A stretch of 64,000 nucleotides of DNA from Luteibacter rhizovicinus DSM 16549 (lineage in GTDB: Bacteria > Pseudomonadota > Gammaproteobacteria > Xanthomonadales > Rhodanobacteraceae), in the NCBI RefSeq assembly GCF_001887595.1, contig NZ_CP017480.1, positions 3,686,001-3,750,000 of the forward strand. The letters are read 5' to 3'. Below the pieces are notes generated by a model. That model made no database searches. It saw nothing but the letters and a program-made list of their open reading frames with translations, and was not told the DNA's origin. Both the position numbers and the translations under genes were made by a program. This document shows positions 53,000 through 61,875 of this stretch, piece after piece. Within the stretch, counting starts at the first letter, position 1. Each line of letters starts with the position of its first letter.

Positions 53000-55093
53000 T
53001 CAGGTGCCGCGTGGATCGATATCGAGTAGTTGCACGTCCGACGTCACCATGACATCGGGCCTTGCCGCACCTACTACGCCGTACACGATATGACCGTGCA
53101 GAGGTTGGGTCGGGAACTCGTAATGCATCAGCTGTGCCTCGGTGACATGAACGATCGTGTCCGAGGTGGCGTCCGTCGGGTGGATGCCGTCGAGCACCAG
53201 ATCACGCGCCCCACCGCCGTTGGCCGGTAGATCGCCTGGATGACCGCCGATGTAGTAGAAGGGGCGATAGACAACCATGCTTACGTTGATCACGTCGCCT
53301 GGATTCTGGTTGACGTACGCCGGAATCACGAAATTCGTACCGTCCTTACCTTGAGCGCGGCCGATGATAAGTCGGTCAGGTCGGGTCGGATCCGGGTCCA
53401 CACCCTCCGCTTCGGGCACCTTCAGGGCCACCAATGGCTGGCCTCCGCCCGGCAGTTCGTCGACGCCGCTCACCTTCACGGGCTGGATTGGCGAGGTGGA
53501 CGTGTTCGGCCCCCCGGCTGCGAGCGTTCGCGTGACGGAGAACTGCAAGGGAATGGCGGGTCCGGACCCCTCGCCCACGATGGTCGCCGAAGCTAGCGTC
53601 ACGGTAAGGTTCTTTGCGTCGGTCACGTCCTGGGCCGTGATCGTACGCGGCGCCAGATCGGTGGCGCCGTAGCGCAGCGTCACCACGTCACCCGCGATGA
53701 AGGCGGCGAGTGTTGGGGCGTCCGTGCGGAACCAGGGCACCGTCAGCGTGGCATCCTTCTCGAAGTCAGCGGGCGGCACAAGGTTGCTCTGCCCACTGGC
53801 GCTGAGGAGCGACGGCGTACCGAGATTCTCGTTTTCAGGCGTCTCCGGATCGGGGTCTTCGCCGCCGGCCTGATGAAGGTTGACCTGAACGGTGGCCGGC
53901 GTGTCCGGTGTCCCCGCCGAAATGCCGTTGCGCAGGATGCGATAGCTCACGTCCAGCGTCTGGATCTTGTCCGCGCCGCCGCTTTCGGTATTCCACGCAT
54001 CGCTGATCGCGGCATAAGGTACGCCGATGGTCGCCAGCGGATCGCCCGCGGGATCGGCAATGCTCGACGGGCCGACCTCGATGGCACCCCAGGCGACCAT
54101 GATGGTGTCACCTGCCTTGATGTTGCCGTTGGCGGGGATGACGACGTTGAGTCCCCCCACGGCGCGTGCATCGGCTTCGTCGATGAGCTTGGCAACGCCA
54201 GCGCTGTCGTCGTCATCGTCGTAGGCCGGTACGGAAGGCGTCGACAGGTCGCCGATCGCGTCTTTCAGCAGGACCTGGAGGACGACAGCTTTGGCCGGGT
54301 CGGAGATATTCCCTGCGCGGTCCGTGACGAAGTAAGAGAACTGAATCGCGCCATCGTCGAGCTGGACGATGAAGTCGCGCTTGAAATGCAGTTCGAGTTC
54401 GCCAGGGCCGACAGGAATCGCATCGACGGTTTCCTGCAAGGCGCCGACCATTCCCGTGATGGTATCGCCACCGTCGGGATCCAGGCCCGTGTAGCCAGGA
54501 ACACGAGCGGGAAGATAGGCGTCGGCACCTGTGCCGAGTAGGGCGGCTTCGGTCACGCCGTTGGCGTTGACATCGTCCGAGAATACCAGTTGGCCGAGGA
54601 AGGGAAGGCCCGGCTTGGTGTAGTCGGTCGTGTAGAACTGTCCTGCGGGACCGTGCTGTGTATCGCCCAGGCCCGAGTGAAAATGAACCACGTAGTTGAT
54701 GTCGACGCGTCCTTCCGGCAATGGACCATGGTCCTCCGGAGCGATCGTTACCGTGATATCGGTTTCCGGCGGCCCGAGGAACGGATCCAGCAAGATTTCC
54801 TTGCCCGTGCCCGTGCCATTGAGCTCGATCTCGATCGTGTCGGTATAGGACACGTTGTCCGGAAGCGCCACCGTCAAGGTGATCGGGGCGTCCTTGACGG
54901 ATGCAAGGAGCAGGTTGTCTGGTTTGGTCGGATGGGCCGGCGCGAGTTGATCGGCGGCGAATACGAGCTTGTCGGGGTACGGCGGATCTTCCAGCGGTGC
55001 GTTGCCGAAGGCCGAGAAACGACGATTCAACGGCGTCGCTGCGGATGAGCGACGTACGGCCGCGTAGCGGCGCGGCTTGCTTGCCTTATCCAT
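53000..55093 (-). CDS. Beta-sandwich repeat protein, first gene of the Ig-repeat operon
   Basis: 697 residues from ATG 55093 (AAGGAG site). The N-terminus is Arg-rich (KASKPRRYAAVRR) without a signal peptide. Several beta-sandwich units follow, with the phrases DNLLLASVKDAPITLTVALPDNVSYTDTIEIELNGTGTG, FVTDRAGNIS and GGEDPDPETPENENLGTPSLLS; all have close counterparts in the next gene, whose N-terminal 600 residues appear paralogous. It ends TSDVQLLDIDPRGT. The family is unknown to me. It is divergent from the autotransporter at 55512 and 13 bases from the next gene, so the three genes are one unit. Confidence 0.7.
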   Translation of the reverse strand: MDKASKPRRYAAVRRSSAATPLNRRFSAFGNAPLEDPPYPDKLVFAADQLAPAHPTKPDNLLLASVKDAPITLTVALPDNVSYTDTIEIELNGTGTGKEILLDPFLGPPETDITVTIAPEDHGPLPEGRVDINYVVHFHSGLGDTQHGPAGQFYTTDYTKPGLPFLGQLVFSDDVNANGVTEAALLGTGADAYLPARVPGYTGLDPDGGDTITGMVGALQETVDAIPVGPGELELHFKRDFIVQLDDGAIQFSYFVTDRAGNISDPAKAVVLQVLLKDAIGDLSTPSVPAYDDDDDSAGVAKLIDEADARAVGGLNVVIPANGNIKAGDTIMVAWGAIEVGPSSIADPAGDPLATIGVPYAAISDAWNTESGGADKIQTLDVSYRILRNGISAGTPDTPATVQVNLHQAGGEDPDPETPENENLGTPSLLSASGQSNLVPPADFEKDATLTVPWFRTDAPTLAAFIAGDVVTLRYGATDLAPRTITAQDVTDAKNLTVTLASATIVGEGSGPAIPLQFSVTRTLAAGGPNTSTSPIQPVKVSGVDELPGGGQPLVALKVPEAEGVDPDPTRPDRLIIGRAQGKDGTNFVIPAYVNQNPGDVINVSMVVYRPFYYIGGHPGDLPANGGGARDLVLDGIHPTDATSDTIVHVTEAQLMHYEFPTQPLHGHIVYGVVGAARPDVMVTSDVQLLDIDPRGT

Positions 55094-55511
55094 GGTCGGG
55101 GCTCCTTGCGTTGTGACCTGACCGATAGCGGCCAGGAGGCTTCATGCCAGAGTGCTTGCAGGACGACGTTACTCTGCCAAAAACGACGCGCATATAAGAC
55201 AAAGGTTGTAGGCATCGCTGTCCGGAAACGGACGCTTTCGGTGTCCGATTCCGGACGACGCAAGTCAATAGGGCGTCCCTATCGCGGGATACGTATCGCG
55301 TGGGACGCGACGTATCTGGCGTCGAGCGATGTCCTGTTTTCTCATATGACAAAGCTTTTTAGGACTATTCCGATTGTCGCTTTGCCGATGATGAAATGTA
55401 ATGACGCGCCTACTGTTACGTATGCGCCCCGGTGAGAGACCACGGCAGCGAAACAGGACCCGCGGGCAGGAACGCCCGCACTTCGTTACCGCCTTTGCAA
55501 GGACCAAGCTC
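55094..55511. promoter_or_regulatory. Divergent regulatory region between Ig operon and autotransporter
   Basis: No gene is seen here. Two copies of a palindrome-like box lie at 55220-55233 (GTCCGGAAACGGAC) and 55243-55256 (GTCCGATTCCGGAC). Toward the Ig operon follows a segment reading GCCTACAACC on the minus strand, then TTATAT about six bases on, a possible -10. The same order recurs before the gene at 58553. Toward the autotransporter there is GATACGTATC (55288-55297) and a GCGGGC..GCCCGC hairpin near 55461. Confidence 0.55.
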
Positions 55512-58013
55512 ATGAACCGTCTGCGTCGTCCGTTTCCGCGTGCCGAGCTCTCGCTGGCCATCGCCGCTGCCTTGGTGCTTCCGATGGGGCGCGCGCACGC
55601 CCGCGACCTCGATGGAACCGCGCACACCGTCAGCGCGACCGATATCGCCGAGGACTGGAGGCTGTTGAACGGCGCGATACTGACCCTGGAGCCGGGCGCT
55701 TCGGCCCTCGGCATCGTGGTCGACAAATCGAAGTTGATCATGCTGCCTTCCGCCAATGGCGAGACGACCACGATCAGTTCGGCATCCAACGCGCTGCAAT
55801 TCACGGATGCGTCGACGGCGACGATCACCGATGCGCGGATCGTCAGCACGGGACGTCGCGGCATCGAAATCATTGGCGGAAGGGCCACCGCACTTCCTGC
55901 CAATATCACAGTGAATCGAGGCTACGTCGCGGGTGCGAGCGAGGGTTTCGGTGTCGGCAACCAGGGCCTTCTCGCCCTGCACGGCACCACCGTGGAAGGC
56001 ACGGGCGCCTCCGGCGTCGGTGGCGCCATTTTTCGGGGTAGTGTGACGATGGACCAGGGGTCGACTGTCACCGGTCAGACCTACGGCATCCGTATCCGCA
56101 CGGATTCCCGCGGAGGCAATCAAGGCCTTCCATCGACACGTTCGCTGGTGGTCGACGCTTCGCGGATCGAGGGCCGTACGGCGAGTGGGATCATCTTCGA
56201 CGCCTTGCGGAACCAGTCTACCGACGGAACGGTTTCGATCCTCAACGGCAGCGAGGTGGTGGGCGGAAACGGCATCGCCATCGAGGCCGATGGGCGCGTG
56301 GCGGCCACGACAGGCGATGTCACCGTCGACGCCAGTACGATCATCGGCGACGTCCGTGCCGGCACCAATGCGTCGCTGACGTTTCGTCTCCTGAACGGGT
56401 CGACGATGAATGGCGCGACGACGGGTGCGATCGCCGCCTCGGTCGGTAGCGGAGCGATCTGGAACGTAAGCGGTGACTCGGATCTGGACTCGCTGGATAT
56501 CTCCGGTGGCCGTATCGCATTTGCATCACCGTCGGCTGCCTTTCGGAACCTGACGGTGCGTGGCGACCTTACGGGTGCCGGCGGGTCCTTCGGTTTCAAC
56601 ACCGAGATGAATGCCGGCGGTGCGCTTTCCGCACAGGCCACGGATCGCGTGCTGATCGAAGGCAATGTCACGACGACGGGCACCACGGAGATCGTCGTGA
56701 ATCCCACCGGTGCGGGTGCATTGACCGATATCAACGGGAACGGCGCGGTCGAAGCCAACGAAGGCATTTCACTGATCCAGGTGGCCGGTAGTTCACGCGC
56801 CGATGCGTTCGCTCTGCGCGGTGGCTACGTGGCCGCCGGTCCGTGGCAATACACCTTGCACGCCTTCGGACCGGGGCAGGCGGACCAGGCACAGAACGCG
56901 CTGGCCACGGGTACGCTCAACTGGGATTACCGTCTTGGCAGTCTCTACGTCTGCCAGACGGATTGCGGTCCGGTGGACCCGGTCAAGCCGGTGGATCCCG
57001 TCGATCCCGTCGATCCGGTCGACCCCGTCCTTCCTCCGGACAACGGTCGCGTCGCCGTCGTGCCGCAGCTACCTTCGTATCTTTCGGCGCCGGCGGCCTT
57101 GCTGACCTACGGCGATATGATGAACGACGGCCTGCATCAGCGCCTCGGTGAGATTCGTTCCGGGACATCGCATGATTCCCTGGGTGGCGAGGTCTTTGCA
57201 CGCTACCTGGGTGGTCAGTTGCGCTACTCGTCGAACTTGTCATTCCAGCAGTACGGCTACGACTTCGACCAGCAGATAAACGCGTTGCAGCTTGGCGGTA
57301 GCCTGATCGCGCTCGATGGCGACAACAGCACGCTACGCGCCGGCTGGGCGGCCGATCACGGAACGACACGCGTGACGCCCAAGGCCGCGGACGGCAACAG
57401 CTCGGCGAAGTACCGGGCCAATGGCATGTCGGGATGGATCACCTGGCAGCACGGCAGCGGGTTGTGGGTCGATGGCGTGGTGGCTTCCACCCGCTATCGC
57501 GGTGATGTCGGCACGGACCTGCGTGGTGCCGACGTGGGGCGTGTTCGCGCCAACGGTTGGAGTATGTCGGTCGAAGTGGGCAGGCCCTTCGCCCTGGGTC
57601 ACGAATGGACGATCGAACCGCGCTTCCAGCTGAAGCACCAGTCGCTGAATTTCCGCGACTTCACTGACAGCGATGGCCTCGACGTGAGGCTGGGAACGGC
57701 GAAGCAGACCAGCACGACACTTGGCGGTCGCATCGCGCGCACGGCGAACCCCACCTTCATGCCGTACGCCACGCTCGATCTGATCCATACGAGCAATGGC
57801 GATCCGAGTGCTGATGTGTCCAATGCCGACTGGGATGTCGCCGAGCGCTTCGGCTCAGGCCGAGTGGGTAACGCCTATCGCGCCGCAGCGGGTGCAACCA
57901 GCCAGCTGAGCGAGCATGTGCAGATTTACGGCGAAGGCACGTATCGGCATTTCGTCGGTAGTTACGGCATGCAAGGCTGGGCCGGTAACGTGGGGATTCG
58001 CGTGGCGTTCTGA
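55512..58013 (+). CDS. Autotransporter (type Va) with pertactin-like passenger
   Basis: 833 residues from ATG 55512; the upstream in-frame ATG at 55401 would add a polar stretch before the signal peptide. Signal peptide MNRLRRPFPRAELSLAIAAALVLPMGRAHA, cleaved near residue 30. The passenger (about 31-480) is a beta-helix with many 'LNGS.V.G..GIAI' and 'DASTIIGDV' turns, of pertactin/AIDA type. A proline linker of VDP repeats lies near residue 490. The barrel domain (about 560-833) ends in GNVGIRVAF with the terminal Phe required for outer-membrane assembly. It is divergent from the Ig operon, with which it may share regulation. A surface adhesin role is inferred. Confidence 0.86.
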   Translation: MNRLRRPFPRAELSLAIAAALVLPMGRAHARDLDGTAHTVSATDIAEDWRLLNGAILTLEPGASALGIVVDKSKLIMLPSANGETTTISSASNALQFTDASTATITDARIVSTGRRGIEIIGGRATALPANITVNRGYVAGASEGFGVGNQGLLALHGTTVEGTGASGVGGAIFRGSVTMDQGSTVTGQTYGIRIRTDSRGGNQGLPSTRSLVVDASRIEGRTASGIIFDALRNQSTDGTVSILNGSEVVGGNGIAIEADGRVAATTGDVTVDASTIIGDVRAGTNASLTFRLLNGSTMNGATTGAIAASVGSGAIWNVSGDSDLDSLDISGGRIAFASPSAAFRNLTVRGDLTGAGGSFGFNTEMNAGGALSAQATDRVLIEGNVTTTGTTEIVVNPTGAGALTDINGNGAVEANEGISLIQVAGSSRADAFALRGGYVAAGPWQYTLHAFGPGQADQAQNALATGTLNWDYRLGSLYVCQTDCGPVDPVKPVDPVDPVDPVDPVLPPDNGRVAVVPQLPSYLSAPAALLTYGDMMNDGLHQRLGEIRSGTSHDSLGGEVFARYLGGQLRYSSNLSFQQYGYDFDQQINALQLGGSLIALDGDNSTLRAGWAADHGTTRVTPKAADGNSSAKYRANGMSGWITWQHGSGLWVDGVVASTRYRGDVGTDLRGADVGRVRANGWSMSVEVGRPFALGHEWTIEPRFQLKHQSLNFRDFTDSDGLDVRLGTAKQTSTTLGGRIARTANPTFMPYATLDLIHTSNGDPSADVSNADWDVAERFGSGRVGNAYRAAAGATSQLSEHVQIYGEGTYRHFVGSYGMQGWAGNVGIRVAF

Positions 58014-58046
58014 GGGCGCGAAGGGCCGGCGCCCCGGCTGGCAGAA

Positions 58047-58078
58047 GTGCGCCCGCGCCACGAGGGGGGCGGGCGCAC
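58047..58078 (+). terminator. Strong hairpin after the autotransporter
   Basis: GTGCGCCCGC and GCGGGCGCAC form a perfect 10-base stem 34 bases after the autotransporter stop, also 31 bases after the convergent gene's stop. No T-run follows, so termination would be factor-assisted or the stem may act as an mRNA stabiliser. Confidence 0.5.
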
Positions 58079-58109
58079 GTCATGTGGATCTTCCATCAAG
58101 GGTAGAAAA

Positions 58110-58553
58110 TCAACAACGCCGGTAAAAAATCAAGGACGCGATGTGGGCCCAGGTCCCGGTTGCCTCCACTTCTACGAATTTGATGCTCTTCCCGGCCTCT
58201 GCTTCATAGTAGACGTCGCCCGGATGAGGTGCCTCGTAGGTTCTCAGGACTTTGTCGGAATCGTCATAGATGCTTACTTTCAGGCCGGGCAGGATGCTCG
58301 AGTTCGCGGGAAAGCCCAGCCGGACTTCCGAACAAAGGCTTGGGGGGGTGAATCGTGCTGTCGCCGGCTTGTGACTCACGGGTGTGCCGTTGTTGTTGCC
58401 GACTACGATCAGCCCCGTGTATGGGTAGACATTGACGCTGGTTACACCGGGTCCGCTGATCGTGCTGACGGTTCCGTGGGTGAGTTTATGAGGTGGCGCG
58501 CCGACTTCAGCGACGAAGCCTTCGGCGAGAGGAAATTCGTTGTAAGAGCTCAT
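58110..58553 (-). CDS. Small beta-rich protein sharing the Ig-operon promoter motif
   Basis: 147 residues from ATG 58553, with AAGGA about 6 bases upstream; the longer frame has no support. There is no signal peptide (SSYNEFPLAEGFVAEVG). It is mostly beta-strand with two Cys, and ends LIFYRRC. Its middle (TVSTISGPGVTSVNVYPYTGLIVVGNNN) recalls the C-terminal domain of the protein at 44688-46922, but identity is low by eye. The upstream DNA carries the same box and spacing as the Ig operon. It may be a co-regulated partner of those proteins. Confidence 0.6.
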   Translation of the reverse strand: MSSYNEFPLAEGFVAEVGAPPHKLTHGTVSTISGPGVTSVNVYPYTGLIVVGNNNGTPVSHKPATARFTPPSLCSEVRLGFPANSSILPGLKVSIYDDSDKVLRTYEAPHPGDVYYEAEAGKSIKFVEVEATGTWAHIASLIFYRRC

Positions 58554-58968
58554 GGAAAGTCCTTTTAGTGGTCGACAAGACTGCCGCTGCAAATGCCCTC
58601 GCGGCAGCTGATATGGAACGAGGGTCGACACCGCGGGGCCGCGTGCGAGGTGCGCTATCGCATCCAAGCATCCTCGCGCGTTCGCGTTCAGTCCTGGGCA
58701 TCCTTGCGGAGGCTGACGCTGCCTTGCTCCTAGCATGTTCCGTGGCGTTTCCATCGACCCGCCGCGGCCCTGGGTGTCGGAAATCAAGCTATCTCTATGT
58801 AATCACAAAGAAAATAGGTCGATGGTTGTAGGCGTCGTTGATCGATTTCGGACACATGTCGTGACAAGGTAAGTGTGTATGTTGTCCGCCTTTTCATGGC
58901 AGGCACCGTGCGACGCCATTGTCGGCGATCGGTCAGTCCTCACGGACGTCCGGAATCGGACAGTGTGC
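58554..58968 (-). promoter_or_regulatory. Upstream region of 58553 gene with shared boxes
   Basis: No gene is seen. It holds GTCCGGAATCGGAC at 58948-58961, the exact reverse complement of the box at 55243, and a half-matched site at 58840-58853 ending TCGGAC. On the minus strand the conserved CAACGACGCCTACAACC follows, with CTATTT about six bases further. The matching stretch in the Ig region is CAGCGATGCCTACAACC with TTATAT. A shared regulator or sigma factor is likely. Confidence 0.55.
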
Positions 58969-59694
58969 TCAACGAATTGCCATGATCCATAGCGCCGCAC
59001 CTTGCACGGGAGCAACGGTCCAGTGCACGCGATAGGTGCCGGCGGCATCGACCTGTCGCCAGGCGACGGCACCCTGCACGCCGCTCTCGTCCGGCAGCTG
59101 AAGAAAGGCATCGATGAGCTGGAATCCATCGCCTGGCGTTGCCGTCATGCGCTTGACCCCGCCATCGCCCCACCAGAACGCCAGCAGGGTCGCGGGGCCA
59201 TCGACGGTGATCTCGTCACTGGCGACCACCAGTGCCTGCTCGGCGTAGTTCTGTGCGAAAGCTTGCACACGTGAGGCGTTGCGAACTTCGACGAAGGGCA
59301 GGGAGAGCTCGCCCTTGGGTTCGCCGCGCTTGGTGATGGATACGGTGTGGCCGGGGCCACCCTTTCCAGCGGTGGCAACGTAGGCCCTGACGTCGAAACG
59401 ATCGCCGTAGTCGGCGTAGACGAGGGGATGGCCCAGCGGCTTCCAGCGATTGCCATAGGTGTCGACGGGCGAACCGTCATTATTGCTGTAACCGGCATTG
59501 AAGATGACGAAGACGCTCCCGTTGGCCTGCGTCTCCATCGCCGGTGTCACGGCCGGGCTCACGCCAAGGCCCTCGCCCTGGCCAAGGAAGACATGCGCGC
59601 CGAGCGAAGGTGCCGGGGCGTCGGCGGCGGCACTGGTCATGAGCGGCACTCCGAAGAGGAGACCGGCGAGGGCGTATCGGCGTGCCTGGCGCAT
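58969..59694 (-). CDS. Secreted beta-rich protein of unknown function
   Basis: 241 residues from ATG 59694. Signal peptide MRQARRYALAGLLFGVPLMTSAAADA, cleaved near residue 25. The mature part is beta-rich with few charges in its core (GSVFVIFNAGYSNNDGSPVDTYGNRW, then 'FDVRAYVATAGKGGPGH'), no Cys and two WW/W clusters (LLAFWWGDGG). It resembles no family that I recall. The stop lies seven bases from the box at 58948-58961, which belongs to the promoter of the next gene downstream. Periplasmic or secreted location is predicted. Confidence 0.65.
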   Translation of the reverse strand: MRQARRYALAGLLFGVPLMTSAAADAPAPSLGAHVFLGQGEGLGVSPAVTPAMETQANGSVFVIFNAGYSNNDGSPVDTYGNRWKPLGHPLVYADYGDRFDVRAYVATAGKGGPGHTVSITKRGEPKGELSLPFVEVRNASRVQAFAQNYAEQALVVASDEITVDGPATLLAFWWGDGGVKRMTATPGDGFQLIDAFLQLPDESGVQGAVAWRQVDAAGTYRVHWTVAPVQGAALWIMAIR

Positions 59695-59805
59695 CGCGGT
59701 TCTCCAAAAGTTGTACTTGCAAGGCGTGCGGGCGTGGGCCACGCTTGGCGGAGCGACGATGTGCACGACGATACGCCGTGCCGCTCGCCACAGGGGAGCC
59801 GTGCG

Positions 59806-60318
59806 GTGGCTGACGAAACCGACTTCATCGACCTCTACGGCAAGCTCCGGCTCGAGCCGAGCTGCTCGTTGGCGGAATTCAAGCAGGCCTATCGTCGGCA
59901 TGTAGCGGCATGGCATCCGGATCGTCGTCGTGGCAGCCGTGCCGACACGCTCGCCGCCGCACGCCTTCAACGGCTGACGGCACAATACAGCGCGGCGATG
60001 GAATTCCATCGGCGTCACGGGCGTTTGCCCGGTGCGGTGGCGCCACCGCGCGTGACCGTCGTCCCCGAAGCGAGCACGGATGCCGCGGTGTATGACGGGA
60101 GTGACGTGCCCTCGTATGCCTCGGGCGCATCGGAGTCGTCGGACCGCAACGGGTCTTTCGAGGAAACGCCGCTACGCGCGTGGCGCACGCGCTGGCTCTG
60201 GCTGGCCGCGCTGGTCATCGTCGCCGTGATCGCCTGGTCGCTGATTCCCGTCGGTGGTAGTGACGATGAGGACATGTCGGCCGCCGAAACCACCGTCAGC
60301 ACGACCGCCACGCCTTAA
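59806..60318 (+). CDS. J-domain protein with C-terminal membrane anchor
   Basis: 170 residues. I favour GTG 59806, which has AGGGGAG about eight bases upstream; the longer frame reads through an unlikely leader. The N-terminus is a J domain: FIDLYGKLRLEPSCSLAEFKQAYRRHVAAWHPDRR, with the HPD triad at about residues 34-36. An acidic, low-complexity linker follows (residues 85-118), then one membrane helix (TRWLWLAALVIVAVIAWSLIP, about 126-146) and a short Asp/Glu tail. It should recruit DnaK to the membrane from the cytoplasmic side. It overlaps the convergent sugar-transferase stop by four bases. A link with EPS assembly is only positional. Confidence 0.72.
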   Translation: MADETDFIDLYGKLRLEPSCSLAEFKQAYRRHVAAWHPDRRRGSRADTLAAARLQRLTAQYSAAMEFHRRHGRLPGAVAPPRVTVVPEASTDAAVYDGSDVPSYASGASESSDRNGSFEETPLRAWRTRWLWLAALVIVAVIAWSLIPVGGSDDEDMSAAETTVSTTATP

Positions 60319-61715
60319 CGCGCGCCGCGTCCGAACAGCACCACTTCCACTGTCTCGATCAGGATCACCATGTCGAGAAAGAGATTGTGGTTCTTCACGT
60401 AGAACAGGTCGTACTTGAGCTTCTCGGCGGCGTCTTCTTCGGACGCACCGTACGGATAGCTCAACTGGGCCCATCCCGCGAGACCCGGCTTGATGCTATG
60501 ACGCAGGTTGTAATAGCGAATCTTGGTTTCCAGGTCCGACACGAATTGCGGGCGCTCCGGTCGCGGCCCGACGATGCTCATGTCGCCACGGACCACGTTC
60601 CACAATTGCGGCAGCTCGTCGAAACGAAGCTTGCGGCAGATCCGGCCGACGCGCGTGACGCGGTCGTCGTTGCTCTTCGCCCAGCGCGCGATGCCGTCCA
60701 TTTCGGCATCGGCGCGCATGCTGCGGAATTTGTAGAGCCAGAACGGACGGCCGTGCTCGCCGACACGCTCCTGTCGGTAGAAAATCGGTTGTCCGCGACC
60801 GGACTCCACGCGGATCGCCAGCACCACGCCGAGCATGATCGGCCAGCAGAGCAGGGCGATCGCGACCGATGCCGCGATGTCGAAGGCACGCTTGAGGAAC
60901 ACCGCCAGCGGCGATGCGTTGAAGCCGCCGGAGAAGACCAGCCAGGACGGATCGAGCATGGTGAGCTGCACGCGGCCGGCTTCACGCTCGACAAAGGTCG
61001 TCAGGTCGGTGATCTGCACGCCGAGCTGGCGGCAGGCGAGAAGATCGTCCATCGGCAGGCTGCCCCGGCGATCGTCCACGCCGACGACGATTTCGTTGAG
61101 GTGTTCGCGGCGGGCGAGTTGGGCCAGCGACTCATCGCGTGTGAGCAAAAGGTTTTCCGGCACCATGACCGTCTCATTCAGCCCCTGGAGGTAACCGACG
61201 AGACAGAATCCCCGACGATCGGAGCGACGGCGCATGCGGTTGTGGATCTGCGCCGCGCGCTGTCCCGCTCCGAGGACCACGACGCGACGCTTCAACGATT
61301 CCATCTCGACCAGGCGCATGAACAGGCCGCGGAACGTCGCCGTGGCGACGAAAGCGATGAGCAAGGCCATGCCGAGCACGCCGCGGCCGACATAGGCCTG
61401 CGGAATGACGTAGTAGCCGACGACCAGGGTGAGGCCGCCGAGGATGAAGGCGATGGCATGGCGGGCGATCTGGCCGCGCCAGCTCATGCGCAGGGTCGAG
61501 CGATATTCGCCGAGTGCCGCCATGCCGAGGAAGATCACCGCGGCGAACATCACGGCGCGTGCGGTGAGTGTCTGCGTGGATGCGGCGAGATCGTCGGGCG
61601 ATGGCGCGAAGCGAATGTATGTCGCCAGGTTGAGCGAGGCGGCCAGCAACAGCAGTTCACAGGCACCCATCAGGATGAGCCAGCGAACGATTGGCTGTCT
61701 GAAAAGACGGATCAT
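60315..61715 (-). CDS. Undecaprenyl-phosphate sugar phosphotransferase (EPS priming enzyme)
   Basis: A 466-residue polyisoprenyl-phosphate hexose-1-phosphate transferase of the PEP-CTERM/EpsH1-associated or WcaJ type. Four or five N-terminal membrane segments (about 10-125), a Rossmann-like central part (VVVLGAGQRAAQI, about 145) and the C-terminal catalytic domain: LKRAFDIAASVAIALLCWPIM, then FYRQERVGEHGRPFWLYKFRSMRADAEMDG and LPQLWNVVRGDMSIVGPRPERPQFV. It starts EPS synthesis by placing the first sugar-1-phosphate on undecaprenyl phosphate. It stands apart from the two EPS operons but completes them. The 160 bases upstream hold GATACA/TGTATC repeats. Confidence 0.9.
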   Translation of the reverse strand: MIRLFRQPIVRWLILMGACELLLLAASLNLATYIRFAPSPDDLAASTQTLTARAVMFAAVIFLGMAALGEYRSTLRMSWRGQIARHAIAFILGGLTLVVGYYVIPQAYVGRGVLGMALLIAFVATATFRGLFMRLVEMESLKRRVVVLGAGQRAAQIHNRMRRRSDRRGFCLVGYLQGLNETVMVPENLLLTRDESLAQLARREHLNEIVVGVDDRRGSLPMDDLLACRQLGVQITDLTTFVEREAGRVQLTMLDPSWLVFSGGFNASPLAVFLKRAFDIAASVAIALLCWPIMLGVVLAIRVESGRGQPIFYRQERVGEHGRPFWLYKFRSMRADAEMDGIARWAKSNDDRVTRVGRICRKLRFDELPQLWNVVRGDMSIVGPRPERPQFVSDLETKIRYYNLRHSIKPGLAGWAQLSYPYGASEEDAAEKLKYDLFYVKNHNLFLDMVILIETVEVVLFGRGAR

Positions 61716-61875
61716 CGTGTTCCCCTCCGCACGTTGTCCGAACGTGTCGATACATGGAGGCTAGGAAGTGCGCGCTGTCCTGTCGATTGCACTTCCGGGC
61801 TGCACACGGCTAGGCCAAACGGCTGCGTGATACATCGGTGTATCGCCCTCTGTATCGAGGGTGTTACACATCCGG
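61716..61875 (-). promoter_or_regulatory. Upstream region of the priming transferase with repeated GATACA boxes
   Basis: An inverted repeat GATACA-TCGG-TGTATC lies at 61829-61844, with a further TGTATC at 61851-61856 and GATACA at 61749-61754. A second inverted pair, GGAAGTGC (61764-61771) and GCACTTCC (61789-61796), can form a hairpin in the leader. GGAGGGG precedes ATG 61715. These may be operator sites and a 5' leader structure; no regulator gene is in view. Confidence 0.45.
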
